NCBI GenBank assembly: GCA_030603745.1
Contig: JAUVXE010000012.1
Coordinates: 1 to 64,000, forward strand
Direction of reading: 5' to 3'
DNA: 64,000 nt
DNA from: Coriobacteriia bacterium
Lineage (GTDB): Bacteria > Actinomycetota > Coriobacteriia > Anaerosomatales > SLCP01
The position numbers were made by a program, and so were the translations under genes. The notes beneath the pieces are model-generated. The model was not told the DNA's origin. It ran no database searches and saw only the letters and a list, made by a program, of their open reading frames with translations. The first letter of the stretch is position 1. Every line of letters starts with the position of its first letter. Shown here piece by piece: positions 49,652 through 58,667 of this stretch.

Positions 49652-50457
49652 GCGCCGCAGACACGAAGGGGACGGCCGCAGCTATCGGCGCGGTCACCCG
49701 CGATGGAGGCGTCACCATCATCGCCGGGCCGTGCTCGGTGGAGAGCCGCGCGCAGATGGACGAGGTGGGAGCGGAGCTCGTCGAGCTCGGCGTGAAGGTC
49801 CTGCGCGGCGGCGCCTACAAGCCGCGGACCAGCCCCCACTCGTTCCAGGGGCTTGAGGAGGAGGGCCTCAAGATCCTCCGCGAGACCGCCGACAAGCACG
49901 GGTTGCTCTTCGTCACCGAGGTGACCGATTCGGCGCACGCCGAGATCGTGGACGCCTACGCCGACGTGCTGCAGATCGGTACCCGCAACATGGCGAACTT
50001 CAGCCTGCTCAAGAAGATCGGCCAGATCACCGCGGAGACCCGCAAACCCGTGGTCTTCAAGCGCGGCATGGCCGCCACGATCCAGGAGTGGCTCCAGGCG
50101 AGCGAGTACATCTCGATGCTCGGCAACGACAACGTCATCCTCTGCGAGCGCGGGATCCGCACCTTCGAGACCGCGACCCGCTTCACGCTCGACATCTCCG
50201 CGGTACCGGTCGTCAAGAAGCTCTCGCTCCTGCCGATCATCGTCGACGTCTCGCACCCCACCGGCTCCGCCGATCTCGTGCCCGCGGTCTCGCGCGCGGC
50301 CGTGGCGGTGGGCGCCGACGGGATCATGGTCGAGGTCCACCCGGACCCGCGAGCCGCGCTCTGCGATGGCCCGCAATCGCTCGACCTTGCAGGACTGAGG
50401 GCGCTTGTGAGCGAACTTAACCCAGTAGCGGCCGCGATCGGCACGAGGCTCGTCTAG
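49648..50457 (+). CDS. aroF: DAHP synthase, type I-beta
   Basis: This is a 269-residue enzyme that condenses phosphoenolpyruvate and erythrose-4-phosphate, the first step of the shikimate pathway. It has the KDO8P-synthase-like short barrel without a regulatory domain. Motifs are [40 protein letters not shown] and VFKRGMAAT. It overlaps the chorismate mutase gene by four bases. Feedback control by prephenate could come through that partner. The symbol is aroF by common use for this type. Confidence 0.93.
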   Translation: MSAADTKGTAAAIGAVTRDGGVTIIAGPCSVESRAQMDEVGAELVELGVKVLRGGAYKPRTSPHSFQGLEEEGLKILRETADKHGLLFVTEVTDSAHAEIVDAYADVLQIGTRNMANFSLLKKIGQITAETRKPVVFKRGMAATIQEWLQASEYISMLGNDNVILCERGIRTFETATRFTLDISAVPVVKKLSLLPIIVDVSHPTGSADLVPAVSRAAVAVGADGIMVEVHPDPRAALCDGPQSLDLAGLRALVSELNPVAAAIGTRLV

Positions 50458-50525
50458 CGGGTCCGGCCGCCGCCAGGGACGGCTTTCGGACCGCGGCGCG
50501 ACCGGGCGCCGTCGGGAGGAGAGCG

Positions 50526-50735
50526 GTGAGCAGCACCGGGGGCGTGTCCAAGAAGTTCTGTCCGCACTGTGGTGCGTTCGGCACCGCACGGCTCGGCGCG
50601 TGCCGCGTCTGCGGGCTGTCGGTCTGCGAGTCGTGCGGCAACATCCAGCACATCAAGGGCGAGCGGCAGCCCATCCACGACGCGTGCCTGCGCGAGTCCG
50701 GTGACTCCTTCTCGATGATCAAGTTCGTGAAGTAG
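50526..50735 (+). CDS. Small zinc-ribbon protein
   Basis: This 69-residue protein carries three CxxC knuckles (C12/C15, C26/C29, C34/C37) plus H42, H51 and C54, enough for two zinc sites. It starts at a GTG after GGGAGGAGAG. No catalytic domain is present. The length and the FCPHCG, CRVCG and CESCG pattern suggest a zinc-ribbon adaptor. Its end overlaps the flavodoxin-like gene on the other strand by 17 bases. Function unknown. Confidence 0.75.
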   Translation: MSSTGGVSKKFCPHCGAFGTARLGACRVCGLSVCESCGNIQHIKGERQPIHDACLRESGDSFSMIKFVK

Positions 50736-51255
50736 GCGGCACGCAGCCGGTCTCCTCGGCGAGGGAGAGCGCGAGCGTGACGCTCCACTCGCGCACCGCG
50801 TCCCAGTCGCGGTAGTCGCCGTCGTCGATCCTCGAGAGCCACACGAGCAGCCGCTGTCCGCCCGCGAGCTTGGAGCGGTCGAGCGCCCCGGGGAAGGTCG
50901 CGGCGGCGATGGGGGGTGCGAGACGGTTCGCCGGCTCCATCCATCCGTCGATGATCCGCTCCTTCTTCTTCGAGGCGTTGAGTATGCTCAGGCAGACCTG
51001 GAAGAAGGCCGAGGGCACCGAGCGGATGTGCTCGGCGTGCTCCTTGAGGTAGCGGGTCGCCTCGGGCATCCAGCGGGCGTTGTAGATCGCGCTGCCCACG
51101 ACCACGGCGTCGTAGCCGTGAGCCGCGGGCGCGTCCGCTACCGCCCGGACGTCGACCTCGAAGCCCGCCTCGGCGAGGATCGCGCCGACCGCCTCGGCCA
51201 CCCCGGCGGTCGACCCGAACCGGGTCGCGTACACCACGAGCACGCGGCATCCCAT
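50719..51255 (-). CDS. Flavodoxin-domain protein
   Basis: This 178-residue protein has an FMN-binding flavodoxin fold. The phosphate loop YATRFGSTAGVAEAVG follows the first strand MGCRVLVV. Later blocks, VVVGSAIYNARWMPEATRYL and WMEPANRLAPPIAAATFPG, resemble flavodoxin proteins related to menaquinone-dependent protoporphyrinogen oxidase HemG. Function as HemG is a guess, as no haem genes are nearby. The start ATG 51255 follows GGGAGGGA. An upstream GTG at 51273 is less likely. It diverges from pcrA. Confidence 0.8.
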   Translation of the reverse strand: MGCRVLVVYATRFGSTAGVAEAVGAILAEAGFEVDVRAVADAPAAHGYDAVVVGSAIYNARWMPEATRYLKEHAEHIRSVPSAFFQVCLSILNASKKKERIIDGWMEPANRLAPPIAAATFPGALDRSKLAGGQRLLVWLSRIDDGDYRDWDAVREWSVTLALSLAEETGCVPPTSRT

Positions 51256-51354
51256 CGACGTCCCTCCCGTCACCGCGGTCCACTACCGGGTACGTACCCG
51301 AAGGGCGGACCCCCCGTGGTCTCGACGCTTCCGAACGGCTAGACTGTACTGCCT

Positions 51355-53601
51355 ATGGCTATCGACCTCTCAGACCTCAATCCGGCGCAGCACGACGCCG
51401 CCACCACGACCGAGGGACCGCTCCTCGTGCTCGCCGGGGCCGGCTCGGGCAAGACGCGCGTGCTCACCTACCGGATCGCGCGGCTCGTGGGGGAGCGCGG
51501 GGTCTCGCCAGCCGAGATCCTCGCCATCACCTTCACCAACAAGGCCGCCGAGGAGATGCGCTGCCGCCTCGGCGAGATCTGTGGCGCGGGCGTGCGGGCG
51601 ATGTGGGTCATGACCTTCCACTCGATGTGCGTCCGCATGCTGCGCGCCGACGCCGAGCGCCTCGGCCTCACGCGCTCGTTCACCATCTACGACGCCGACG
51701 ACGCCAAGCGCATGATCACCCAGGTCATGAACGACCTCGAGCTCGATCCCAAGCGGTATCCGCCCAACGGGATCGCCAACCGGATCTCCTCGGCGAAGAA
51801 CGAGTTGATCGAGCCCGAGGAGTTCGCGCAGTCCGCGGTCAGCCCGCTCGACAAGGCGGCGGCCAAGGTCTACCCCCGCTACGTGAAGCGGACGCGCGAG
51901 GCCAACGCGCTCGACTTCGACGACCTGCTCGTCGAGGCGCACCGCCTGCTCGCCGAACACCCCGGCGTGCTCGCCGCCTACCAGGACCGCTTCCGCTATC
52001 TGCACGTCGACGAGTACCAGGACACCAACCACGCGCAGTACCGCATCGTGAAGCTGCTCGCGGCCAAGCACCGAAACCTCATGGTCGTGGGCGACGACGA
52101 CCAGTCGATCTACGGCTGGCGCGGCGCCGACATCCGCAACATCCTCGAGTTCGAGCGCGACTACCCGGACGCCACGGTGGTCAAGCTCGAGCAGAACTAC
52201 CGCTCGACCGCCACGATCCTCGCCGCCGCCAACGCGGTGGTCGCCAACAACGCCGGCCGCAAGCCCAAGACGCTGTGGACCGCGAACGCCGGCGGCGAGT
52301 CGATCAGCCGCTACCACGCGGCCGACGAGCGCGACGAGGCCCGGTTCGTGGCGACCGAGATCGAGCGGCTGCTCCGCGAGGAGGGCCGCTCCTACGCCGA
52401 TATGGCGGTCTTCTACCGCACCAACGCGCAGTCCCGCGTGGTGGAGGACGTGTTCCTGCGCGCCGGCGTGCCCTACCAGATCGTGGGAGGCACCCGCTTC
52501 TTCGACCGCGCCGAGATCCGCGACGTCATGGCCTACGTGCGCGCGGTGGTCAACCCCGCCGACGAGATCGCGCTGCGCCGTATCGTCAACAAGCCCAAGC
52601 GCGGCATCGGCGATTCCACGCTCGAGAAGGTCGCGTTCGAGGCCGCCCAGCGCGGCATCGGCTTCGAGGACGCGTTGCGCGCCTCGGCCGCCGAGGAGTG
52701 GCTCGCGACCGCGCCGCGCACGCGCATCGCGGCGTTCCTCGGCCTGCTCGACGAGATGCGCGATCTCGCCGCGGCCCCCGGCACCGACCTGCGCGACCTG
52801 GTGGAGGGCATCGTCGAGCTCTCCGGGCTCGTGCGCGCGCTCGACGCCGAGCGCACCACGGAGGCGGCCGGCCGGGTCGAGAACATCCGCGAGTTCTTCG
52901 GCGTGGTGGGCGAGTTCGCCGAGACGCACGACAGCCCCGACCTGCCCGCCTTCATGGAGTGGGTCGCGCTGCGTACCGACATCGACACGCTCGCCGAGGG
53001 TGAGCGCGCCGTCACCCTCATGACGGTGCACACCGCCAAGGGCCTCGAGTTCCCGGTGGTGTTCATCGTGGGGCTCGAGGACTCGATCTTCCCGCACGCC
53101 AACTCGATGTTCGACGAGTCCGGGCTCGAGGAGGAGCGTCGCCTCGCCTACGTGGGCATCACCCGCGCGCGCGAGCGCCTCTACCTCACCCACGCCCACT
53201 CGCGCAGCCTCTTCGGCTCCACCCAGCACAACATGCCGAGCCGATTCCTCGGCGAGATCCCCGAGGAGCACATCACGGCGACCGGCGCTGGTTCGGTGGG
53301 CATCTCGGGCACCGGGTTCTCGCGTCGCGGCGAGGGCTCGCGGGGCTCGTCGTACGGCGTGGGCGGCCGCGGCGCGATCCCGGCCGGCGAGGGGCGCGTG
53401 TACGGCTCCGGTCAGCCGAGGGCGCCCAGGCCCGCCGACGAGATCGAGTCCTTCGAGGTGGGGGCGACCGTCGAGCACAAGGTCTTCGGGCTCGGGAGGG
53501 TCGTCGAGGTCGACGCCGACAAGGTCACGGTGGCGTTCCGCAACGGCACGACCAAGAAGCTGCTCGCGGGTTTCGCGCCGCTCAGGAACGTGCGAGACTA
53601 G
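51355..53601 (+). CDS. pcrA: ATP-dependent DNA helicase PcrA/UvrD
   Basis: This is a 748-residue superfamily 1A helicase with 3' to 5' polarity for repair and replication. The Walker A GAGSGKT is at residues 28-34, motif II is VDEYQDTNH, motif III is VGDDDQSIYGWRGA, and motif V appears in MTVHTAKGLEFPVV. A C-terminal Tudor-like domain (about 700-745, GATVEHKVFGLGRVVEV) contacts RNA polymerase in PcrA. The spacer before it is Gly- and Arg-rich. It opens on a short intergenic region with the divergent flavodoxin gene. Confidence 0.95.
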   Translation: MAIDLSDLNPAQHDAATTTEGPLLVLAGAGSGKTRVLTYRIARLVGERGVSPAEILAITFTNKAAEEMRCRLGEICGAGVRAMWVMTFHSMCVRMLRADAERLGLTRSFTIYDADDAKRMITQVMNDLELDPKRYPPNGIANRISSAKNELIEPEEFAQSAVSPLDKAAAKVYPRYVKRTREANALDFDDLLVEAHRLLAEHPGVLAAYQDRFRYLHVDEYQDTNHAQYRIVKLLAAKHRNLMVVGDDDQSIYGWRGADIRNILEFERDYPDATVVKLEQNYRSTATILAAANAVVANNAGRKPKTLWTANAGGESISRYHAADERDEARFVATEIERLLREEGRSYADMAVFYRTNAQSRVVEDVFLRAGVPYQIVGGTRFFDRAEIRDVMAYVRAVVNPADEIALRRIVNKPKRGIGDSTLEKVAFEAAQRGIGFEDALRASAAEEWLATAPRTRIAAFLGLLDEMRDLAAAPGTDLRDLVEGIVELSGLVRALDAERTTEAAGRVENIREFFGVVGEFAETHDSPDLPAFMEWVALRTDIDTLAEGERAVTLMTVHTAKGLEFPVVFIVGLEDSIFPHANSMFDESGLEEERRLAYVGITRARERLYLTHAHSRSLFGSTQHNMPSRFLGEIPEEHITATGAGSVGISGTGFSRRGEGSRGSSYGVGGRGAIPAGEGRVYGSGQPRAPRPADEIESFEVGATVEHKVFGLGRVVEVDADKVTVAFRNGTTKKLLAGFAPLRNVRD

Positions 53602-53652
53602 GGACGACGTTCGCGTCCGCCGATGCGGGCGTGCGTGAGGAGCAGGGACGGC

Positions 53653-55278
53653 ATGAGCCAGGTACTCGTCTTCGGCCACAGGAACCCCGACAACGACTCC
53701 GTCTGTTCGGCGGTCGCCTACGCGCACCTCAAGAACCTCACCGACACCGACAACGTCTACGTGCCCGCCCGCCTCGGTCCGGTGCCGCCGGAGACCGCCT
53801 GGGTGTTCGAGCGGTTCGGCGTGCAGCTGCCCGAGGAGATCGGCCACGTGCACACGCGCGTGCGCGATGTGATGACCTCCGACGTGGTCACCGTCGACGC
53901 CGGCCGTACCATGCTCGACGCCGGCCGTGTGATGCGCGAGCAGGACGTGCGCGCGCTGCCGGTCCTCGAGGACGGCGTGGTGCGCGGGCTCGTGAACCAG
54001 CGGATCCTCGCCGAGGCATACCTCGGCGAGACCGAGATCCGGGGCTTCGCCCGGGTGCCGGTCGCCGTGAAGCGGCTCGTGGCGGTGCTCGACGGCGACC
54101 TCGTCACGGGCGACCCCGAGCTGGTGCTCGCGGGCGACGTGCTCATCGGCGCGATGGAGCCCTCGACGATGCTCGGCTACATCAAGCCGGGCGACACGCT
54201 CATCGTGGGCGACCGCAAGCGCACGCAGCCCATGGCGCTCGACGCCGGCGTGGCGTGCCTCATCGTGACCGGCGGCTCGCGGCCCGACGAGGCCGTGATC
54301 GAGCTCGCGCGCGAGCGCGACGCCGTGGTGATCTCGACGTTCCACGACACCTTCGCCGCCGCGCGTCTCGTGAACCTCTCGCACACGGTGGGCGACGTCA
54401 TGGACACCGACGTCCTGCGCTTCGACCCCGACACGCTGCTCGCCGAGGCGCTCGAGGACCTCCTCGGCTCGGTGCACCGCGAGGCGGTGGTGGTGGACGC
54501 CCCCGGGCGACCCCTCGGCATCCTCACCCGCACGAACGTGGCGCGGGGCACGCGTCGCCGCGTCATCCTCGTCGACCACAACGAGACCGCGCAGTCCGCT
54601 CCCGGCATCGAGGAGGCCGAGGTGGTCGAGGTGGTCGACCACCACCGGATCGGCGACGTGCAGACCTACGGTCCGATCCTGTTCCTCAACATCCCCGTGG
54701 GCGCGACCGCGACCGTGGTCGCGACGCGCTACGCCGAGCTCGGCATCGAGGTCCCCGACGCGATGGCGGGGATCCTTCTGGGCGCCGTGCTCTCCGACAC
54801 CGTGCTCCTCAAGTCGCCCACGACCACCGACACCGACCGCCGGATGGCTGCCGAGCTCGCCGCGCGACTCGACCTCGACGTGACCGAGTTCGGCATGGAG
54901 ATGTTCAAGGCGCGCACCGCCGGACAGGTCTTCTCGGCCGAGCGCGCGGTCAAGGGCGACCTCAAGGAGTACCGCGCCGGAGACACGCTCGCCGCGATCG
55001 GCCAGGTCGAGACGGTCGACGTGGGCGAGATCATGGAGCACGCCGAGGAGATCCGCCGCGTGATGGAGTCGCTGCGGGAGGGGCGCGGCTACGACCTCGT
55101 GCTGCTCATGGTGACCGACGTGGTGCGCGAGGGGAGCGAGATCGTCGCGGTGGGCAGGACTCGGCTCGCCGAGCGCGGCCTCGGTGTCTCGCTCGCGGAC
55201 GGCTCGGCGTGGATGCCGGGCGTGCTCTCGCGCAAGAAGCAGATCGCCGCGCGCCTCGTCGACGCGGCCGGGTCCTGA
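53653..55278 (+). CDS. CBS-DRTGG family II inorganic pyrophosphatase
   Basis: This is a 541-residue manganese-dependent pyrophosphatase with a regulatory insert. The DHH part begins GHRNPDNDS, with ligands H9, D13 and D15, and resumes with VVDHHRIGD. Between them lie a CBS domain (about 65-125), a DRTGG domain (about 130-240) and a second CBS domain. The DHHA2 part ends with SRKKQIAARL, the catalytic Lys segment. In related enzymes AMP or ADP inhibits and diadenosine polyphosphates activate. ATG 53653 is the best start. Confidence 0.92.
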   Translation: MSQVLVFGHRNPDNDSVCSAVAYAHLKNLTDTDNVYVPARLGPVPPETAWVFERFGVQLPEEIGHVHTRVRDVMTSDVVTVDAGRTMLDAGRVMREQDVRALPVLEDGVVRGLVNQRILAEAYLGETEIRGFARVPVAVKRLVAVLDGDLVTGDPELVLAGDVLIGAMEPSTMLGYIKPGDTLIVGDRKRTQPMALDAGVACLIVTGGSRPDEAVIELARERDAVVISTFHDTFAAARLVNLSHTVGDVMDTDVLRFDPDTLLAEALEDLLGSVHREAVVVDAPGRPLGILTRTNVARGTRRRVILVDHNETAQSAPGIEEAEVVEVVDHHRIGDVQTYGPILFLNIPVGATATVVATRYAELGIEVPDAMAGILLGAVLSDTVLLKSPTTTDTDRRMAAELAARLDLDVTEFGMEMFKARTAGQVFSAERAVKGDLKEYRAGDTLAAIGQVETVDVGEIMEHAEEIRRVMESLREGRGYDLVLLMVTDVVREGSEIVAVGRTRLAERGLGVSLADGSAWMPGVLSRKKQIAARLVDAAGS

Positions 55279-55292
55279 GGAGCGGCCCGCCG

Positions 55293-55991
55293 ATGCGGCC
55301 GAGGAGCGCGCACCCGTGGAGCCGCGACCCCGTCCCGGGGATCGCCGTCATCGTGGCGGGCGTGGCGCTCGCCGCGTTCCTCACGCTGACCGCCTCGATC
55401 CTGTTCTTCCCGGCCTTCCAGGGCCTTGACGCGCGCATCACCGCGGCCATCCGGGGCGTAGGACCCGCCCCGCTCGAGGCGCTCGCCCGCGGACTCACCT
55501 TCCTCGGCGCGCCGCTCACGATGACCGTGCTCACGGTCGCCGGCGTGGCGTGGCTGCTCGCGCGCCGCAGGTCCGCCGAGGCGGTCCTCCTCGGCGTGAC
55601 GATGGCGGCGGGAACGAGCGCCGGCAGCGCCCTCAAGGCGCTCATCGAGCGCGCGCGGCCGGGCATCGAGTACGCGCGGATCCCGGTACCCGAGAGCTAC
55701 AGCTTCCCGTCCGGGCACGCGCTCGCGGCCTTCCTCTACTTCGGGATCGTCGCGTTCCTCTTCTTCGTGCTGGCGAGGACCCCGCGCGTCAAGCTCGGCG
55801 CGTGGGCGCTCTGCTCGCTCATCGCCTTCGGGGTGGCGCTCTCGCGCGTCTACCTCGGAGTGCACTACCTCGGCGACATCATCGCGTCGTGGATGCTCGG
55901 CTCGGCCTTCCTCACCGCGTTCGTGGGCGCCTACGTGTGGTGGGTCACCCGCGAGGCGCGCGAGCGCAGGGCTACGCGCGCGGGAGCGTGA
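55293..55991 (+). CDS. PAP2-family membrane phosphatase
   Basis: This is a 232-residue integral membrane phosphatase with about five to six membrane segments. The three PAP2 motifs are present: KALIERARPG, PSGHALAAF and SRVYLGVHYLGD, with the catalytic histidines in the last two. Such enzymes often dephosphorylate lipid phosphates such as undecaprenyl pyrophosphate. The exact substrate is open. It starts 14 bases after the pyrophosphatase stop. Its last 20 bases overlap the phoR end on the other strand. Confidence 0.88.
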   Translation: MRPRSAHPWSRDPVPGIAVIVAGVALAAFLTLTASILFFPAFQGLDARITAAIRGVGPAPLEALARGLTFLGAPLTMTVLTVAGVAWLLARRRSAEAVLLGVTMAAGTSAGSALKALIERARPGIEYARIPVPESYSFPSGHALAAFLYFGIVAFLFFVLARTPRVKLGAWALCSLIAFGVALSRVYLGVHYLGDIIASWMLGSAFLTAFVGAYVWWVTREARERRATRAGA

Positions 55992-57732
55992 CGGTGAAGG
56001 TCGTGCCGCTCTCCGTCGCCGAGGAGACCTCGATGCCGCCGGCCGACCGCTCCACCACGTGCCGCACGAGCGAGAGCCCGAGCCCGGTGCCGCCGCTCGC
56101 GCGGGAGCGCGCGCGGTCGACGCGGTAGAAGCGCTCGAAGATCCTCGGCAGGTCCTCTTCGGGGATGCCGATGCCGGTGTCGGTCACCGAGATCCGCACC
56201 TCATCGGGGTCGGCGTCGAGGGTGACCGTCACCGAGCCGGCCTCGGTGTACTTGATGGCGTTGTCGAGCAGGTTGTCGAGCGCGATGGCCACGTCGGTGG
56301 GGTCGGCGCGCACGAACACGTCCTGGCCGGCGACCGCCTCCTCCTCCACGCGCAGCTCCAGGCCGCGCTCCGTGGCCGCGATGCGGTGGCCGAGGAGCGC
56401 GTTGGCGACCGCGTCGCGCACGTCGGTGAGCGTGCCGGGCGCGGGCGTGGACTCGAGGCGCGAGAGGTCGAGCAGGTCGCCCACGAGGCGGCCGAGCCGG
56501 GCGGACTCCTGCTCGATCTGGACCGCGAACGCGAGCGCCTGCTCGGTGTCGCCGTCGCCGGCGGCGTCCATCGCCGAGGTGGCGAGGAGGTGGATCGCGG
56601 CGGCCGGTGTCTTGAGCTCGTGGCTCGCGTTGGCCACGAAGTCGCGCCGCACGCGCTCGAGCCGGGTGCGCTCCGTGGTGTCCTCGATCACCACGAGGGT
56701 GCGCCGGTAGGCGTCGGTGGGATTGAGCGGCATCACCGAGATTCGGAGCGTGCGGCCCGAGGGGTCGGGGCCGACCTCGGCGACCTGGTCCTCCTCGGCG
56801 AGGGAGAGGGTGGTCACCGTGGAGACCACGGGCGCGGGAAGCTCGGTCTCGCCGAGCTCGCGGCCCTGCCAGCCGGTGACCGGCGCGCGGAAGAGGCGGC
56901 CGGCGGCGCTGTTCGCGAAGGCGACGCGGTCGTCATGGAGCAGGAAGACGGCGTCGGTCAGTCCGTCGAGCACGCCGCGCAGCGAGTGCTTCTCGGCGCT
57001 GAGCTCCTCGATGCGCCGCCGCATCTGCTCGCGCAGCTCGCCGAGTGCGTTCGACAGCCCCGCGAGCTCACCGCGCTCCTGCGGGACCGGCGCGCGCAGG
57101 TCGCCTCCGGCCATCGTCTGGGCCGCCGAGGAGAGCCGCTCGACCGGGCCGGCAGCCACCGCCGCGAGCCGCAGCGCGAGGACGCCGGCCGCGATCAGCG
57201 CGCCTGCCAGCAGCACGAGGCCGGTGCGGCGCGAGCGCGCGGCGAGCTCGTTGATCTCCTCGAGCGGCTCGCTCACGCGCAGCGCCACCCGGGCGCCCTG
57301 GAGGCTGGCGGGCACGGCGACGTAGATCTGCTCGATGCCCTGCGTGTCGCTCACCCGGCGGTCGAACCCCACGGCGCCGGCGAGCGCCTCGGCGACCTCG
57401 GGCCGTGAACCGTGATTCTCCATCGCGGCGGGGTCGCCCTCGGAGTCGGCGATGACCGTCCCGTCGGCCGCGACGATCGTCATGCGCAGGTCCGTGCGCG
57501 CGACGAGCCGCCTGAGCGCGTCCGGGGCGCTGCGCTCGGTCTCGCCGAGGACGAGAACCCCCGCCTGGGCGACCGCGAGCAGGTGGTCTTGCTGCTGCTC
57601 GATCACCGTGTCGGTGAGCGGGCCGTAGAGGCTCCACGTCCAGGCGCCCGCGACGATCGCCACCGTGAGCAGGAACGCGAGCGCGAGGCGCGCGCGGTAG
57701 GAGCCCGCGAGCCGCTGTGCGGTCTCGGTCAC
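55972..57732 (-). CDS. phoR: PhoR-type sensor histidine kinase
   Basis: This is a 586-residue membrane kinase. It has a TM1 (RLALAFLLTVAIVAGAWTW), an extracytoplasmic sensor of about 130 residues, a TM2 (RTGLVLLAGALIAAGVLALR), HAMP, PAS, the HisKA domain with phospho-acceptor H371 in ANASHELKTPAAAIH, and a HATPase domain with the DTGIGIP box. The start GTG overlaps the phoB TGA. Its position beside pstSCAB across a candidate Pho box makes phosphate sensing likely. Confidence 0.9.
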   Translation of the reverse strand: MTETAQRLAGSYRARLALAFLLTVAIVAGAWTWSLYGPLTDTVIEQQQDHLLAVAQAGVLVLGETERSAPDALRRLVARTDLRMTIVAADGTVIADSEGDPAAMENHGSRPEVAEALAGAVGFDRRVSDTQGIEQIYVAVPASLQGARVALRVSEPLEEINELAARSRRTGLVLLAGALIAAGVLALRLAAVAAGPVERLSSAAQTMAGGDLRAPVPQERGELAGLSNALGELREQMRRRIEELSAEKHSLRGVLDGLTDAVFLLHDDRVAFANSAAGRLFRAPVTGWQGRELGETELPAPVVSTVTTLSLAEEDQVAEVGPDPSGRTLRISVMPLNPTDAYRRTLVVIEDTTERTRLERVRRDFVANASHELKTPAAAIHLLATSAMDAAGDGDTEQALAFAVQIEQESARLGRLVGDLLDLSRLESTPAPGTLTDVRDAVANALLGHRIAATERGLELRVEEEAVAGQDVFVRADPTDVAIALDNLLDNAIKYTEAGSVTVTLDADPDEVRISVTDTGIGIPEEDLPRIFERFYRVDRARSRASGGTGLGLSLVRHVVERSAGGIEVSSATESGTTFTVTLPRA

Positions 57733-58457
57733 TCGGACCCCTCCGCCCGCGCGTGCTCGGACTCGCTCTTGAGCACCGGCTCGAACCGGTAGCCCATCCC
57801 GTGCACGGTGTGAACGTAGAGGTACTCGCTCGGGTCCTCGATCGCCTGACGCAGGCGGCGGATGTGCACGTCGATCGTGCGCGAGGAAGGGAGGAACTCG
57901 TAGCCCCACACCTGTTGGGCGAGCTTCTGGCGCGTCTGCAGCGCGCCCTCGTTGGTCGCGAGCGTGACGAGGAGCTGGAACTCCTTGAGGCGCAGGCGCG
58001 CCGGCGCGCCTGCCACCGTCAGCCGGAGCTCGCTCGGCTCGATGACGAGGTCACCGGTGCGGATCTCCTCGTCCTTCGCGAGCACCTCGCGCTCGCGGAC
58101 GCGCCGCAGGTTCGCCCGCACCCGTGCGAGGAGCTCCTCCATCGAGAACGGCTTGGTGATGTAGTCGTCAGCGCCCGCGTCGAGCCCGCGCACCTTGTCG
58201 CGCTCCTGGTCGAGCGCGGTCACCATGATGATCGCCGTCTCCTTGTCGAGGCGGCGGAAGTGCTCGGCGAAGGTGTAGCCGTCCATCCCGGGGAGCATGA
58301 TGTCGAGCAGGATGAGGTCGGGCAGGGCCTCTCGGCTGGCCTCGAGCGCTGCCGCGCCGTCGTGGCAGAGCTCGGTCTCGAACCCGGCCCGGCGCAGGGC
58401 GTAGTCCACGGTCTGCCCGATGATCGGATCGTCTTCCACGATCAGGATGCGTGCCAT
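57729..58457 (-). CDS. phoB: PhoB/PhoP-type response regulator
   Basis: This is a 242-residue OmpR-family regulator. The receiver domain carries the acidic pocket VEDD at residues 7-10, the phospho-acceptor D52 in LLDIMLPGMDG, and K in YITKPFS. The winged-helix domain (about 135-230) ends VWGYEFLPSSRTIDVHIRRLR and GMGYRFEP. It is cotranscribed with phoR and diverges from pstS. The final 15 residues are variable. The start ATG is on the minus strand near 58457. Confidence 0.93.
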   Translation of the reverse strand: MARILIVEDDPIIGQTVDYALRRAGFETELCHDGAAALEASREALPDLILLDIMLPGMDGYTFAEHFRRLDKETAIIMVTALDQERDKVRGLDAGADDYITKPFSMEELLARVRANLRRVREREVLAKDEEIRTGDLVIEPSELRLTVAGAPARLRLKEFQLLVTLATNEGALQTRQKLAQQVWGYEFLPSSRTIDVHIRRLRQAIEDPSEYLYVHTVHGMGYRFEPVLKSESEHARAEGSE

Positions 58458-58526
58458 GTCGGCGGTCCCTTCACTCTCGGTGCTGCGCCCACATCATTGC
58501 ACGGTTCGAGCACGATTCCATCGCGT

Positions 58527-58601
58527 TTAACAACCCTTTTACATAGGTGTGCCCGAAGTTAACAGGGGTGCAACCACCGTCCTCGTGCCGCCGCATAGCA
58601 T
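58527..58601 (+). promoter_or_regulatory. Candidate Pho box and promoter of pstSCAB
   Basis: TTAACA at 58527 and TTTACA at 58538 are 11 bases apart. A second TTAACA at 58559 and TGCAAC at 58569 continue the approximate 10 to 11-base phase. A TAGCAT -10 box lies at 58596-58601 with no good -35. In Bacillus PhoP binds such repeats upstream of phosphate genes. The 210-base gap also serves phoB on the other strand. Confidence 0.65.
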
Positions 58602-58667
58602 GACACTCGTCACCGGTCCGATGCCGGTGGCATCTGTGCAGAATGACGGAGTGAGGAGAGGGATTCA

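Noticed and set aside
51370-55041. Minus-strand open frame of over 1200 codons opposite pcrA and the pyrophosphatase
   Set aside because: It is the antisense shadow of two clear genes in GC-rich DNA, is low-complexity (rich in His, Arg, Glu, Val) and has no family signature.
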